Below are positions 1-8,584 of a DNA stretch of 56,391 nucleotides, piece by piece (positions within the stretch are counted from its first letter, which is position 1; each line of letters begins with the position of its first letter). Under the pieces are notes generated by a model. That model was not told the DNA's origin and did no database searches. It was given only the letters and a program-made list of their open reading frames with translations. The DNA is from CAYHWE01 sp964360445 (lineage in GTDB: Bacteria > Patescibacteriota > Patescibacteriia > Patescibacteriales > JAKAJF01). Position numbers and translations under genes: made by a program. The DNA lies in the NCBI GenBank assembly GCA_964360445.1, contig CAYHWE010000002.1:1-56391 (forward strand). The letters are read 5' to 3'.

Positions 1-2
1 CT

Positions 3-2036
3 ATTCTAAGTCCGCAAGCAACTTCTACTCCGGAAATTCCGAAAAATATCATCCCGGCTCCGGCGCCAAGAAGTTTCACTTCGATTTATAGTAATCCTTA
101 TCTTGAATTGGACACGAAAATATTGTCATCACCTCAGGTAGTATCCAGTTCTACTGTGGCTGATTTTGTTTTTTATTCTACGCAAACTTTTGATTTTGAA
201 TATGATTTGAATGGTATCGGCTGGCGGCAGAGCGGGGAGAATTTGTCTTTAGCTGATTTGACACAAGGGGAAAATGTGATCAAGGTCAGGGCTGTAAAGA
301 ATGGAGAATATGATTCGACGCCATCGGAGTTCAAATGGATTGTCGATTCCGTTTCTCCCCAGATAGGTCTGGCGATAAAACCGGCTTCTTATGTCAGCTC
401 AACTTCCGCTGTTTTCCGGATCGATTCTGATGAAGATGCCGTTTATGAGTGCGGAATCGATGACGCGGGCTGGCAGGCGTGCGAAGAAAATTTTGTTGCC
501 AGCGGATTGCAGGAAGGGGAGCATAGGATGGAGGTCAGGACGGCGGATAGCGCGGGCAATATCGCTTCTACGTCTTATAGTTGGCTGATCGATATTACCG
601 CGCCGACCTCGACATTGTCTTTGGATCAGAACTATTATGAGCCTGATTTTCCGGCCAGCTGGTCCGGCGATGATTCCGGTTCGACAACTCCGAGCGGGAT
701 AGAGAGCTTTAATCTTGATTACAGGTTTGAAAACGGAGATTGGCGGGAATGGCTGCGCGGCTCGACAAGCACAAGCGCCGTATTTGCCGGACATTATGAT
801 GATATTATCTATTTCCGTTTGCAGGCAAAAGATAGGGCGGGCAATTTAAGCGATTGGAGCGAGGAAAAACGTATAGAAATAATCAATCCGATCGCTGACC
901 ACATAGTAATCAGCCAAATAAAAATCGGCGGAAATACGGCGAATGATGAGTTTGTAGAATTGTATAATCCGACTGATAATAATATGAGTTTAGCCGGCTA
1001 TAAGTTAAAAAGAAAAACAGCGGGCGGGCAGGAATATAATCTTGTGTCCGGTTTTGGCGCCGATGCGATAGCGGCAAAAAGTTATTATCTGATCGCGCAT
1101 CCGTCCGGATCCATAAGCTCGACTACGGCTGATATTGTTTATTCTTCAGCGAGTTACAGTATCGCTTCCGACAATGCTGTTATCCTTTATGATGGCGAAA
1201 ATATTATCGACAAAGCCGGTTTCGGATCAGCAAGCGATTATGAGAGCGCGCCATTCGCGTCCAATCCGCCGGACGGACAGAGCATGATCAGAAGAAATCC
1301 GGCCACATCTACGCCGGAATCATCAATGAACAGCAGCGCTTATGATACGGATAACAATAGCAATGACTTCTTGCTGGATGCAGCTCCGATTTACCGAAAT
1401 TCAAATTATTTTAAAACTAGTGTAAGCGTAGATAATATTTCTTCAGCTCAGAATAGCTGGGAATTATCTTTTTCCTGGCAGCATACTGTTGATAAGCCGG
1501 ATTCTGTTTTGTTGGTTCTAGCGCATTCGGATAATGATATCGGGTCAGTTACATATGGCGGGACTGAAATGCTGTTAGTCTCTGAAAATATGCATTATCA
1601 AAGTTTTAACAATATCGGCTCTTATGTTTATATCCTGACAAATCCGCCGCAGGGTTCGAATGCGGTAGTCGTGAATGCTTCGTTCCAAGCGTCAATGAAC
1701 GCGACAGCGATTTCTTTGAGCAATTGCGATACGGCGGATCCGATCGCTTATGTATTTTCAGAATACGGCGCGAAACAGCATGTCGTAAATTCCATAGGGA
1801 CAACCACAAATGGCATAATCATTGATTCAATGACCTATAACCATTATGATCCGGATTTAACGGCTGATAACGGACAAACGGTTTTCTATGGCTCTTTCCG
1901 CAGCGGCCAGACAAACAACCTTCTTTCCGGCGATAGCTATAAGGTAATCAGCTCCCAAAATGAAGCAATGGGATGGAGTATTAGCCGCGAAATGCCTTAT
2001 ACGTACAATATGATAGTAATAAAATCAAAGCCATAA
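3..2036 (+). CDS. Secreted Ig-like / lamin-tail-domain surface protein, 5' end missing
   Basis: The frame is open from base 3, so this is the C-terminal 677 residues of a longer protein; the first in-window start-like codon (TTG at 108) is not needed. Numbering from base 108, roughly residues 10-260 form repeated beta-sandwich units of the bacterial Ig/FN3-like kind, with recurring 'DSAGNIAS' or 'DRAGNLSDWS' ends. Residues about 265-400 resemble a lamin-tail (LTD) domain ('FVELYNPT', 'LAGYKL', 'DKAGFG'). The last 200 residues are an unrecognised beta-rich domain. It is rich in Ser, Thr, Asn and Asp and has no membrane segment here, as expected for an exported protein whose signal peptide lies upstream. 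A terminator follows it. The lamin-tail and Ig calls rest on motif resemblance; a role in adhesion or wall binding is inference. Confidence 0.75.
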   Translation: MLSPQATSTPEIPKNIIPAPAPRSFTSIYSNPYLELDTKILSSPQVVSSSTVADFVFYSTQTFDFEYDLNGIGWRQSGENLSLADLTQGENVIKVRAVKNGEYDSTPSEFKWIVDSVSPQIGLAIKPASYVSSTSAVFRIDSDEDAVYECGIDDAGWQACEENFVASGLQEGEHRMEVRTADSAGNIASTSYSWLIDITAPTSTLSLDQNYYEPDFPASWSGDDSGSTTPSGIESFNLDYRFENGDWREWLRGSTSTSAVFAGHYDDIIYFRLQAKDRAGNLSDWSEEKRIEIINPIADHIVISQIKIGGNTANDEFVELYNPTDNNMSLAGYKLKRKTAGGQEYNLVSGFGADAIAAKSYYLIAHPSGSISSTTADIVYSSASYSIASDNAVILYDGENIIDKAGFGSASDYESAPFASNPPDGQSMIRRNPATSTPESSMNSSAYDTDNNSNDFLLDAAPIYRNSNYFKTSVSVDNISSAQNSWELSFSWQHTVDKPDSVLLVLAHSDNDIGSVTYGGTEMLLVSENMHYQSFNNIGSYVYILTNPPQGSNAVVVNASFQASMNATAISLSNCDTADPIAYVFSEYGAKQHVVNSIGTTTNGIIIDSMTYNHYDPDLTADNGQTVFYGSFRSGQTNNLLSGDSYKVISSQNEAMGWSISREMPYTYNMIVIKSKP

Positions 2037-2082
2037 ACCATTAAAAAGGGGGATTAAAGAAAGATAATTAGGTGGATTTACG

Positions 2083-2115
2083 GAAAAAAACAGGATTAAA
2101 TCCTGTTTTTTGTTT
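2083..2115 (+). terminator. Rho-independent terminator after the surface-protein gene
   Basis: An A-rich arm and CAGGA pair with TCCTG and a T run across a five-base loop (stem about 2084-2095 with 2101-2112). It ends transcription of the surface-protein gene before the glycan locus. Confidence 0.8.
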
Positions 2116-2147
2116 AAAGTTAGGCAATTTTGATGATTTTTTTTCGC

Positions 2148-2176
2148 TTGATTTTATTGCTCTTTCTCCCTATAAT
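2148..2176 (+). promoter_or_regulatory. Sigma-70-type promoter of the glycan locus
   Basis: TTGATT at 2148-2153 is separated by 17 bases from a perfect TATAAT at 2171-2176. Transcription would start near 2183 and leave a leader of about 38 bases before the ATG at 2221. It is the only clear promoter found upstream of the long plus-strand run to 12747. Confidence 0.75.
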
Positions 2177-2220
2177 TAAGATATAGTCTTTTTTCAAGGC
2201 TTTAGTTTTATTTAGGTTTT

Positions 2221-4791
2221 ATGATGGATAAAAATTTCACCATTACGGCGCATTGCCTTGTTAAAAATGAGGAAAATTTTGTCTGGTATGCGATAAAATC
2301 GGTTATTGATTTTGTTGATCAAATAATCATTTTTGATACTGGATCGACTGATGAGACTATTGATAAAATCAAAGACTTGAAACAGAAGCATCCTGATAAG
2401 ATAATTTTTGAAGAAAGGGGTGAATGTGATAAAAAAAGACATACGGAGCTAAGGCAGGAGATGCTTGATCGTACAACTACGGATTGGTTTATGATTTTGG
2501 ATGGGGATGAAATTTGGACTGAGAGAGGTATTGAGGAGGCGATAAAAAGCATACATGAAAAACCTGAAACGGAATGTCTGATTGCGCCCTTTTATTTATG
2601 CGTGGGCGATATTTTTCATCGTTATTATAAAAACGGTTTATTTGGATTGTTTGGGCAAAGAGGTTTTTTTTCCCCCCGCATTATTAAAAGGAGTGGCATA
2701 AGATGGGGAGGGGATTACGGCGCCGATACTTTATATAATAAGCAAGGAGAAATTTTTTTTAATGAAAAAAACAGTTTATTCTTAAAAAATAAATATTGGC
2801 ATTTGACGCATTTGATGAGATCTCAGTCTGATGATAATGAATACAGCTCAGGAGGAATCAGGGGGGGCAAGAGGAGATTATCTTATTTTATGATTGGAAA
2901 AAAAATAAAAGAAGAAATTCCGGAAATATTTGAGGGAGGCAATTTTGAGATGAGTTTTTCTGACTCTTTTTTTAATTTCTTTTTATTGCTAAAAAATAAG
3001 TTTTTTAACTTTTTTAGAAATAACTTTGTTTTTCCCGGGTTACATGAATCCCTTGTTATTTTAACTTTTTTATTGATCTATGCCGGAATGAATTCATTCG
3101 TAGTTAATGGCGACGGGTCTTATGGGTACGCAATGGTGGAAAAGATTTTGGATAATCAAGCCTTTGCTCCGAATGATATAGTTGTTAATGGAAGCTTGGC
3201 CAGTAATTTTCTTTTTTATAAACTGCTTGCTTATTTCCCGTTTTATCATAGCAACTTCCCTTTATATGATTTTTTATTATCAATTCCCCTGACAATCCTT
3301 TTAGTCTTGGGATGGTATAATATTTTTTATATTTTAACAAAGAACAGGGTTGTAGCGACTGCGTCAATAATTTTTACATTGTTAGTCGATGGAAGATTGT
3401 CGATGGGAGGAACAAGCTTGCCATTTTTTTATCTGACTTCGCTGACCAGCGTTTATTACCTTCAGATTTTCTCTTTTTATTTATTCATAATAGGCAGATA
3501 TTGGCCGAGTATTATTATCGCCAGTTTAACAACCTATTTTCATCCAGCAGCCGGAGTTTTCTTTCTCTCAGTATTTTTCTTAACTTTAATCCTACAGTCC
3601 TATAAAAAGAGACAGGCGTACAGATTGATTTTTAAGTTGATGGCGGTTTCATTGTTGATTTTTATTCCTAATGTTTTTTTATTAAACAAGAATTTGGGTA
3701 TGCCGGTCAATACTGCTGATTTTTTTGAGATTTTTTATGGAATCAAGGGGGGGCATGCTTATCTGGAAGATTATTTTATCAGGGCCTATATATATACCTT
3801 GTCTGCTAGTTTTTTAATCTTTATTTTCTTTAAAAACAAGATCATTGAGTATCAGGATAAGATTCTGATGGTCATATATTCTATCTTTGCAGTTGTTTTT
3901 ATCTGGCTGGTGAATTTGTATTTCATAAAGAATTTAAAAGTTTTTTACCTCTATTCCGCCATGAGATCGACTTATATGATCAAGCCGTTATTTGTTGCCT
4001 TGATCATATTTATTGTTTACAAGCTGGCCATAAAAAATAGCATTTTTTCTAAGATTGTTTCCTTGTCTTTGCTTTTTAGCTTGATTTTGCCAGGCTACAC
4101 AATGCCGGCTGCCTTGGTTTTTTTGGCTGGGCTATTCATGATTTTCCAGGAAAAAATTATACATTTTGAAAAAGAAATTTTTAGCAAATATGAATTATTG
4201 TATAAATTAAAGAGAGATATGGATGGCGTGAAAAATAATAAAAAACTGATTTATTCAGGGATACTGTTGATTGCTTTTATTTGCACCTTCTTATTCATTT
4301 ATCGCTATCATAATAAGCTTTATAAAATTTATAATTTTGCGCGCGGTGAAAATCTTTTTAATTTCAGTTTTAGTCCGGATAAAAATTTCGGGTGGAATAA
4401 AAAAGATCCGTCTTTCGGTGAATTGATTGAGTGGGCGAAAAATTATAAAGGAAAGATGCTTATCGTCCCGCTTCTTAATTCGGACTTTTCTACTGGCTTT
4501 AGATTTTTAACAAAAAATAGCACTTATATAACTTATTATGACATGGGACAGCTATCTTATATACCATCGCTCTATTTGGAGGGATACAAAAGGCTTCAGG
4601 AAGTGGGTTTTAGGCAGGAGGGAAAAAGAGAGTTTGCTCTTGATGGCTATGACAAGCTCGAGATAGAAAAAGTAAAAAAGCTGGATGCTGATTTTATTGT
4701 TTTTGATAAGACATCGGAGGGTTATTTGGATAGGGCTGGATATGAGCCGGTTTTTGAAAATAAAAAATTCATTGTTTATAAATTACGTTAA
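2221..4791 (+). CDS. Glycosyltransferase family 2 fused to a polytopic GT-C-like membrane protein
   Basis: This 856-residue protein joins two modules. Residues 1-250 are a GT-A fold GT2 enzyme: an N-terminal 'CLVKNEE' strand, 'DTGSTDET', and the metal-binding 'DGDE' with D94 and D96. Residues about 274-697 hold many hydrophobic segments, including a 'YFHPAAG' loop. The last 150 residues are soluble and resemble the extracytoplasmic tail of large membrane glycosyltransferases ('STYITYYDMGQLSYIPS'). The fusion suggests that a sugar is activated or transferred on the inner face and then handled by the membrane part, but this is inference. The start is the first of two adjacent ATGs. The gene has two G7 tracts (2861-2867 and 3747-3753). 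Confidence 0.8.
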   Translation: MMDKNFTITAHCLVKNEENFVWYAIKSVIDFVDQIIIFDTGSTDETIDKIKDLKQKHPDKIIFEERGECDKKRHTELRQEMLDRTTTDWFMILDGDEIWTERGIEEAIKSIHEKPETECLIAPFYLCVGDIFHRYYKNGLFGLFGQRGFFSPRIIKRSGIRWGGDYGADTLYNKQGEIFFNEKNSLFLKNKYWHLTHLMRSQSDDNEYSSGGIRGGKRRLSYFMIGKKIKEEIPEIFEGGNFEMSFSDSFFNFFLLLKNKFFNFFRNNFVFPGLHESLVILTFLLIYAGMNSFVVNGDGSYGYAMVEKILDNQAFAPNDIVVNGSLASNFLFYKLLAYFPFYHSNFPLYDFLLSIPLTILLVLGWYNIFYILTKNRVVATASIIFTLLVDGRLSMGGTSLPFFYLTSLTSVYYLQIFSFYLFIIGRYWPSIIIASLTTYFHPAAGVFFLSVFFLTLILQSYKKRQAYRLIFKLMAVSLLIFIPNVFLLNKNLGMPVNTADFFEIFYGIKGGHAYLEDYFIRAYIYTLSASFLIFIFFKNKIIEYQDKILMVIYSIFAVVFIWLVNLYFIKNLKVFYLYSAMRSTYMIKPLFVALIIFIVYKLAIKNSIFSKIVSLSLLFSLILPGYTMPAALVFLAGLFMIFQEKIIHFEKEIFSKYELLYKLKRDMDGVKNNKKLIYSGILLIAFICTFLFIYRYHNKLYKIYNFARGENLFNFSFSPDKNFGWNKKDPSFGELIEWAKNYKGKMLIVPLLNSDFSTGFRFLTKNSTYITYYDMGQLSYIPSLYLEGYKRLQEVGFRQEGKREFALDGYDKLEIEKVKKLDADFIVFDKTSEGYLDRAGYEPVFENKKFIVYKLR

Positions 4792-4810
4792 TATTTGTTA
4801 AATCATCCAT

Positions 4811-6040
4811 ATGTTTTCATTCAATACTAAGTTATCGATGGCAAAAGCGGTTTTGACCAAGGACTCTCCATTTTATATCCAATTTTATATTTCTAAATAT
4901 TGCAACCAAAAATGCAAAATGTGCAATATTGTTGAGGCAAATGCAGACCTGACTCCGTTTTCAGGCGATAAGATAGAAAAAATTGCCGATAATCTGGTAA
5001 AGATCGGTGCAGGGGTGGTACTTTTGACCGGAGGCGAGCCATTCTTGAGGCCGGATATCGATGAGATCGTAAAGATATTCAAAAAGAAAAAGCTTGATGT
5101 AAGATTGCAGACTGCTGGATCGATAGATAGGAGAGAAAAAATTGCTGAATGCGTAAAGCATGGAGCAAGGGATATAAATGTCAGCATCGATTCGCTTGAT
5201 GAGGAGTTATCTGATTATATAAACGGACTGGACGGTTCATGGAGGAGTGCGATCCAAACTATTTCTTATGTTTCAAATACTTTTCCGCAAAAAGATTCTA
5301 TCTGCGCTTTAGGTTGCGTGCTTTCCAATTATAATATAGATGAAATCGATGCAGTTCTTGATTTTGCAACAAGGATCGGTTGGTGGTTGTCTTTGGTTCC
5401 TGTCCACATCACCACAACAGAAAATCCTTTGAACTTCAGAGGTTATGATGAATATTTCCATTTTAAAAAAGAAGATTATCCGAAAGTGAAAGAATTGATC
5501 GAAGGCTTAAAGAAGAAAAAGCGAGAAGGATATAATTTGTTTGATTCTGACGATTATCTCGATTCTATTTATCATTTTGTTTCGACCGGACAGCCAAGCT
5601 GGAGGCATGACGGCGTATGTGATACGCCCAACCTTTATTTTGCAATTTTGCCGGACGGAAAATTTGCTCCTTGCTGTGATCATAGATTTACAGAAGATCT
5701 TTATGTTTATGATGATAAATTCCCAGAAATTTTCAAATCAAGCGTGTTCAGGGATAAGGTGAAAAGCATTGCGAAGAAATGCCAAGGCTGTAACTTTGGC
5801 AGCTATCCGGAAATGAGCCTTTCTGCGCGTTCATTCTCGACAATCAGGGAGAGATTAACTTTACAAAGAAAGGCGAAGAAGAGCAGTATTAAGCCGATTT
5901 CCGAGGAAGAAATTTTCAAGATCATAGAAGAAATAAAAAATAAATACCCGATTTATAAGAAAGAAAGGAATTTTCATTTCCGGGAACAGAAAAAATGGCC
6001 AAAAGCGCCTAACATACCTAATTATTTATGGCAGGATTAA
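4811..6040 (+). CDS. Radical SAM protein with SPASM-like C-terminal cysteines
   Basis: The 409-residue protein carries the radical SAM cluster motif CxxxCxxC at C31, C35 and C38, followed by the SAM-binding 'TGGEPFLRPD' strand. The C-terminal part contains 'CDTPN', a 'CCDHRF' segment and 'CQGC', which is the layout of SPASM or twitch domains that hold additional iron-sulfur clusters. Such enzymes reduce SAM to a 5'-deoxyadenosyl radical that attacks an otherwise inert carbon. Its place between a glycosyltransferase and sugar-nucleotide dehydrogenase-like genes suggests modification of a sugar or of the glycan carrier; the substrate is not known. It overlaps the next gene by 13 bases. Confidence 0.85.
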   Translation: MFSFNTKLSMAKAVLTKDSPFYIQFYISKYCNQKCKMCNIVEANADLTPFSGDKIEKIADNLVKIGAGVVLLTGGEPFLRPDIDEIVKIFKKKKLDVRLQTAGSIDRREKIAECVKHGARDINVSIDSLDEELSDYINGLDGSWRSAIQTISYVSNTFPQKDSICALGCVLSNYNIDEIDAVLDFATRIGWWLSLVPVHITTTENPLNFRGYDEYFHFKKEDYPKVKELIEGLKKKKREGYNLFDSDDYLDSIYHFVSTGQPSWRHDGVCDTPNLYFAILPDGKFAPCCDHRFTEDLYVYDDKFPEIFKSSVFRDKVKSIAKKCQGCNFGSYPEMSLSARSFSTIRERLTLQRKAKKSSIKPISEEEIFKIIEEIKNKYPIYKKERNFHFREQKKWPKAPNIPNYLWQD

Positions 6041-7701
6041 ATATATTCATAACAGGAGCTTCTGGATTTATCGGAAATCCTGTCCTGAAAAAAATAATTT
6101 CAAAATTGGATAGCGATGACAAAGTCTTTGTCTTGTCAAGGGCTGTATTTGATTTTGAAGATAAAATGATCGTGGTCTTGAGAGGGGATTTGGAGAACAT
6201 TGAAGCATATGAAAATGAAATTTCAGAAAGCGATTATGTTTATCATTTAGCGGCAAATGCAACATTCGGCAGCGGTTGTGATTATGATAAGGTAAACTTT
6301 TTTCCGACAAAAAAAATCGTCGATATCTTAAGGAGGAGCAAGAGGATTAAAAATTTTATTTTTACCAGCACGATCGGAGCGGTTGATAGGCATAAAAATG
6401 ATTTATGCGAAAAACCTTTGAATGCCAATAGCATTCCGGCTCCCACTTCAGCTTACGGAAAATCAAAGCTGAAATCCGAAGACTATATAAAGCAAAGCGG
6501 GATACCATTCACCATATTAAGGCCAACCTGGGTTTATGGACCGAACATGAGAAGCAATTCCCATTTGAATAAATTCGTTTCCATGCTTTATGAAAAAAGA
6601 GATTTTATTTTTAAATTGAATTTCCCTGGAATGGTGTCTTTGGTTAATGTTGATGACTTGTCTGAAGCTTTGGCGAATTGTATCGGCAATGACGATATTT
6701 TGAATAAAACATATTTTGCAGAAACAGAAAGCCTGTCTTTGGGGGGGGTTCTTAGGATCATTTTCGAGAAAGTGCGAGGAGGCGAATTGAGACAAATCAA
6801 AGTCCCCAAATTTAAAATTATTGGCTGGATCCACAACCTTTTGCCTTTGACAATTTCCAATTTATTCATTGATTATCTAAGGGCAGAGGATAGTGATTTT
6901 AAAAAAGATTTCAAGCTTGAACATATAAAAAGGTTGGTTGAAACGGTGGGTGATATCGTGTTTTCGAATATCCATAATGCCGGGCATTGGATTGTTACAG
7001 GTGCGAACAGCGGAATAGGATTTGCTTTGGCTGACCAACTAAGGCAATCGGGTAAAAAAACAATCTTGATCGATAAGGACACAGGCAATATAAGGGATTT
7101 TGATGGAATCATTTTGCAGACTGATCTTTCTGATCGAAATAGCTTGTATGATTTGGGATTGAAATTGGATAAATATAAGATATTCAGGCTTATTAATAAT
7201 GCCGGAGTGGGATTTAAAAAAGATTTTTTAAGTATGGAAGCCGGAGAAATTGTGAAGACAGTTGAGGTTAATGTTCTAGCCCCCTTATTGTTAACAAAGT
7301 TTCTGGCTGGAAATATAATTAAAAATGAGGGGACTATTGTGAATATAGCATCAAGTGCCGCTTTCAATCCTTTGCCAGGCATGAGCCTGTACGCTGCTTC
7401 TAAATCTTTGATCTTGAATTGGTCCTATTCTTTGTGGTATGAAATGAAAGGCAAATGCAATGTTTTGACTTTTTCTCCCTCAGGCACAAGGACTAATTTC
7501 CAAAAGCAAGCAGGAGTTGCAGTTACTGATGATTTATTATCGCCGGATCATGTTGCGAAAGAAATCATAAAAATGATCGAAAAGAAAAAATCTTTTGCGT
7601 TCCTGGGTTTTAAGAATAAGATTGTTTCACGAATCACTAAATTTTTTCCTGAAAAATTGAATGTTATTTTTTGGGGGGAGGTGTTTAAAAAAATGAGATA
7701 A
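6028..7701 (+). CDS. Double SDR fusion: extended NAD-dependent epimerase/dehydratase plus classical short-chain dehydrogenase
   Basis: This 557-residue protein contains two complete Rossmann enzymes. Residues 1-310 are an extended SDR with 'TGASGFIG', a Ser/Thr stretch 'TSTIGAV' and the catalytic YxxxK at Y143/K147. Residues about 318-557 are a classical SDR with 'TGANSGIG', 'NNAGVG', 'IASSAA' and YxxxK at Y455/K459. Both catalytic sets are intact, so both halves may be active. Within a glycan locus the likely role is sequential epimerisation, dehydration or reduction of a nucleotide sugar, but no substrate can be assigned. The start overlaps the radical SAM gene. A G8 tract lies in the coding sequence at 6741-6748. 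Confidence 0.85.
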   Translation: MAGLNIFITGASGFIGNPVLKKIISKLDSDDKVFVLSRAVFDFEDKMIVVLRGDLENIEAYENEISESDYVYHLAANATFGSGCDYDKVNFFPTKKIVDILRRSKRIKNFIFTSTIGAVDRHKNDLCEKPLNANSIPAPTSAYGKSKLKSEDYIKQSGIPFTILRPTWVYGPNMRSNSHLNKFVSMLYEKRDFIFKLNFPGMVSLVNVDDLSEALANCIGNDDILNKTYFAETESLSLGGVLRIIFEKVRGGELRQIKVPKFKIIGWIHNLLPLTISNLFIDYLRAEDSDFKKDFKLEHIKRLVETVGDIVFSNIHNAGHWIVTGANSGIGFALADQLRQSGKKTILIDKDTGNIRDFDGIILQTDLSDRNSLYDLGLKLDKYKIFRLINNAGVGFKKDFLSMEAGEIVKTVEVNVLAPLLLTKFLAGNIIKNEGTIVNIASSAAFNPLPGMSLYAASKSLILNWSYSLWYEMKGKCNVLTFSPSGTRTNFQKQAGVAVTDDLLSPDHVAKEIIKMIEKKKSFAFLGFKNKIVSRITKFFPEKLNVIFWGEVFKKMR

Positions 7702-7702
7702 T

Positions 7703-8584
7703 ATGGATAATTGTTTAATTTGCAATAATATAAATTTAAAACAGGCGGGTGAATATTTGAAATGCGCGGATTGCGGGCATGAAATTTTTGTCGGCAAATT
7801 GAAAGATGATTTTATGATAAATGAGGTGTTGCTTGAGGACAGGGTCAGGAGGCTTGACTCTTTGGACAAATTCAAATTGAAAACAGTCCAGCGGATAATG
7901 ATTGAAAATAAGTTCCTTTTAGACGTCGGGTCGGCATCGGGAAAATTTTTAAATCATTGCAAGGTCTTTTTTGATGGTTGCGCGGGGGTGGAAATAACGG
8001 AAGAGTGTATAAGATTTTCACGGGAAAAATTAGGCTTAAAGATCTATAAAGATATCTCGGAGATCGTGAACATGGTTTCGGTTGCGACATTCTGGCATTC
8101 TTTGGAGCATATACCCTTTACGGAGATTGTAAAGATTTTCGGAATAATCGGGAAAAAGACCGGGAAAAATTCGAAAATTTTGATTTCCGTGCCAAATTCA
8201 AATTCTTTGATGTATAAAATCTTTAAAAAAGATTTTGCTTATTATGACAACAGGAGTCATGCGCACCAGTTTTCAGATGATTCGCTGGATTTATTGATGG
8301 AGAAGTTCTGCTATAAAAAAGATAGTTATCATTTTTCTTTCGCCTATTCTGCATTCGGCTATCTGCAGAGCCTGATGAATAAGTTTAATAAAATCCATAA
8401 CTTTTTATATTTTTACGCTAAAAGAGGAGAGTGTTTCGGGAAGAATAAGGTTGAGCTGGCCTATCTTCTTATTTATAATTCAATTTTGCTTTTCCTTTTC
8501 CTTATCCCTTCTTTATCCTTAGTCTTATTTGATTTTTTCTTTAAAAATAAAGGAGGTGTGATAACAATATGTTACAGCAAATAA
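7703..8584 (+). CDS. SAM-dependent methyltransferase with N-terminal zinc ribbon
   Basis: The 293-residue protein starts with a CxxC...CxxC zinc ribbon ('CLICN' and 'CADCG', residues 4-26), followed by a class I methyltransferase core with the glycine-rich SAM motif 'LLDVGSASGKFL' and a 'WHSLEHIP' post-motif typical of the Methyltransf_23 group. A hydrophobic segment lies near the C-terminus, so it may sit on the membrane. Related proteins with this build methylate nucleotide-linked or carrier-linked sugars. The ATG is two bases after the previous stop, and the 3' end overlaps the next gene by 16 bases, indicating translational coupling. Confidence 0.8.
   Translation: MDNCLICNNINLKQAGEYLKCADCGHEIFVGKLKDDFMINEVLLEDRVRRLDSLDKFKLKTVQRIMIENKFLLDVGSASGKFLNHCKVFFDGCAGVEITEECIRFSREKLGLKIYKDISEIVNMVSVATFWHSLEHIPFTEIVKIFGIIGKKTGKNSKILISVPNSNSLMYKIFKKDFAYYDNRSHAHQFSDDSLDLLMEKFCYKKDSYHFSFAYSAFGYLQSLMNKFNKIHNFLYFYAKRGECFGKNKVELAYLLIYNSILLFLFLIPSLSLVLFDFFFKNKGGVITICYSK
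8551..8558 (+). promoter_or_regulatory. Strong Shine-Dalgarno of the GtrB-like gene
   Basis: AGGAGGTG lies ten bases before the ATG at 8569 and inside the end of the upstream methyltransferase gene. It fixes the start of the downstream GT2 and contrasts with most genes of this locus, which show no such site. Confidence 0.7.

Noticed and set aside
6873..7382. Long minus-strand frame opposite the SDR fusion
   Set aside because: The plus-strand frame has full SDR motifs; the minus frame is an antisense shadow.
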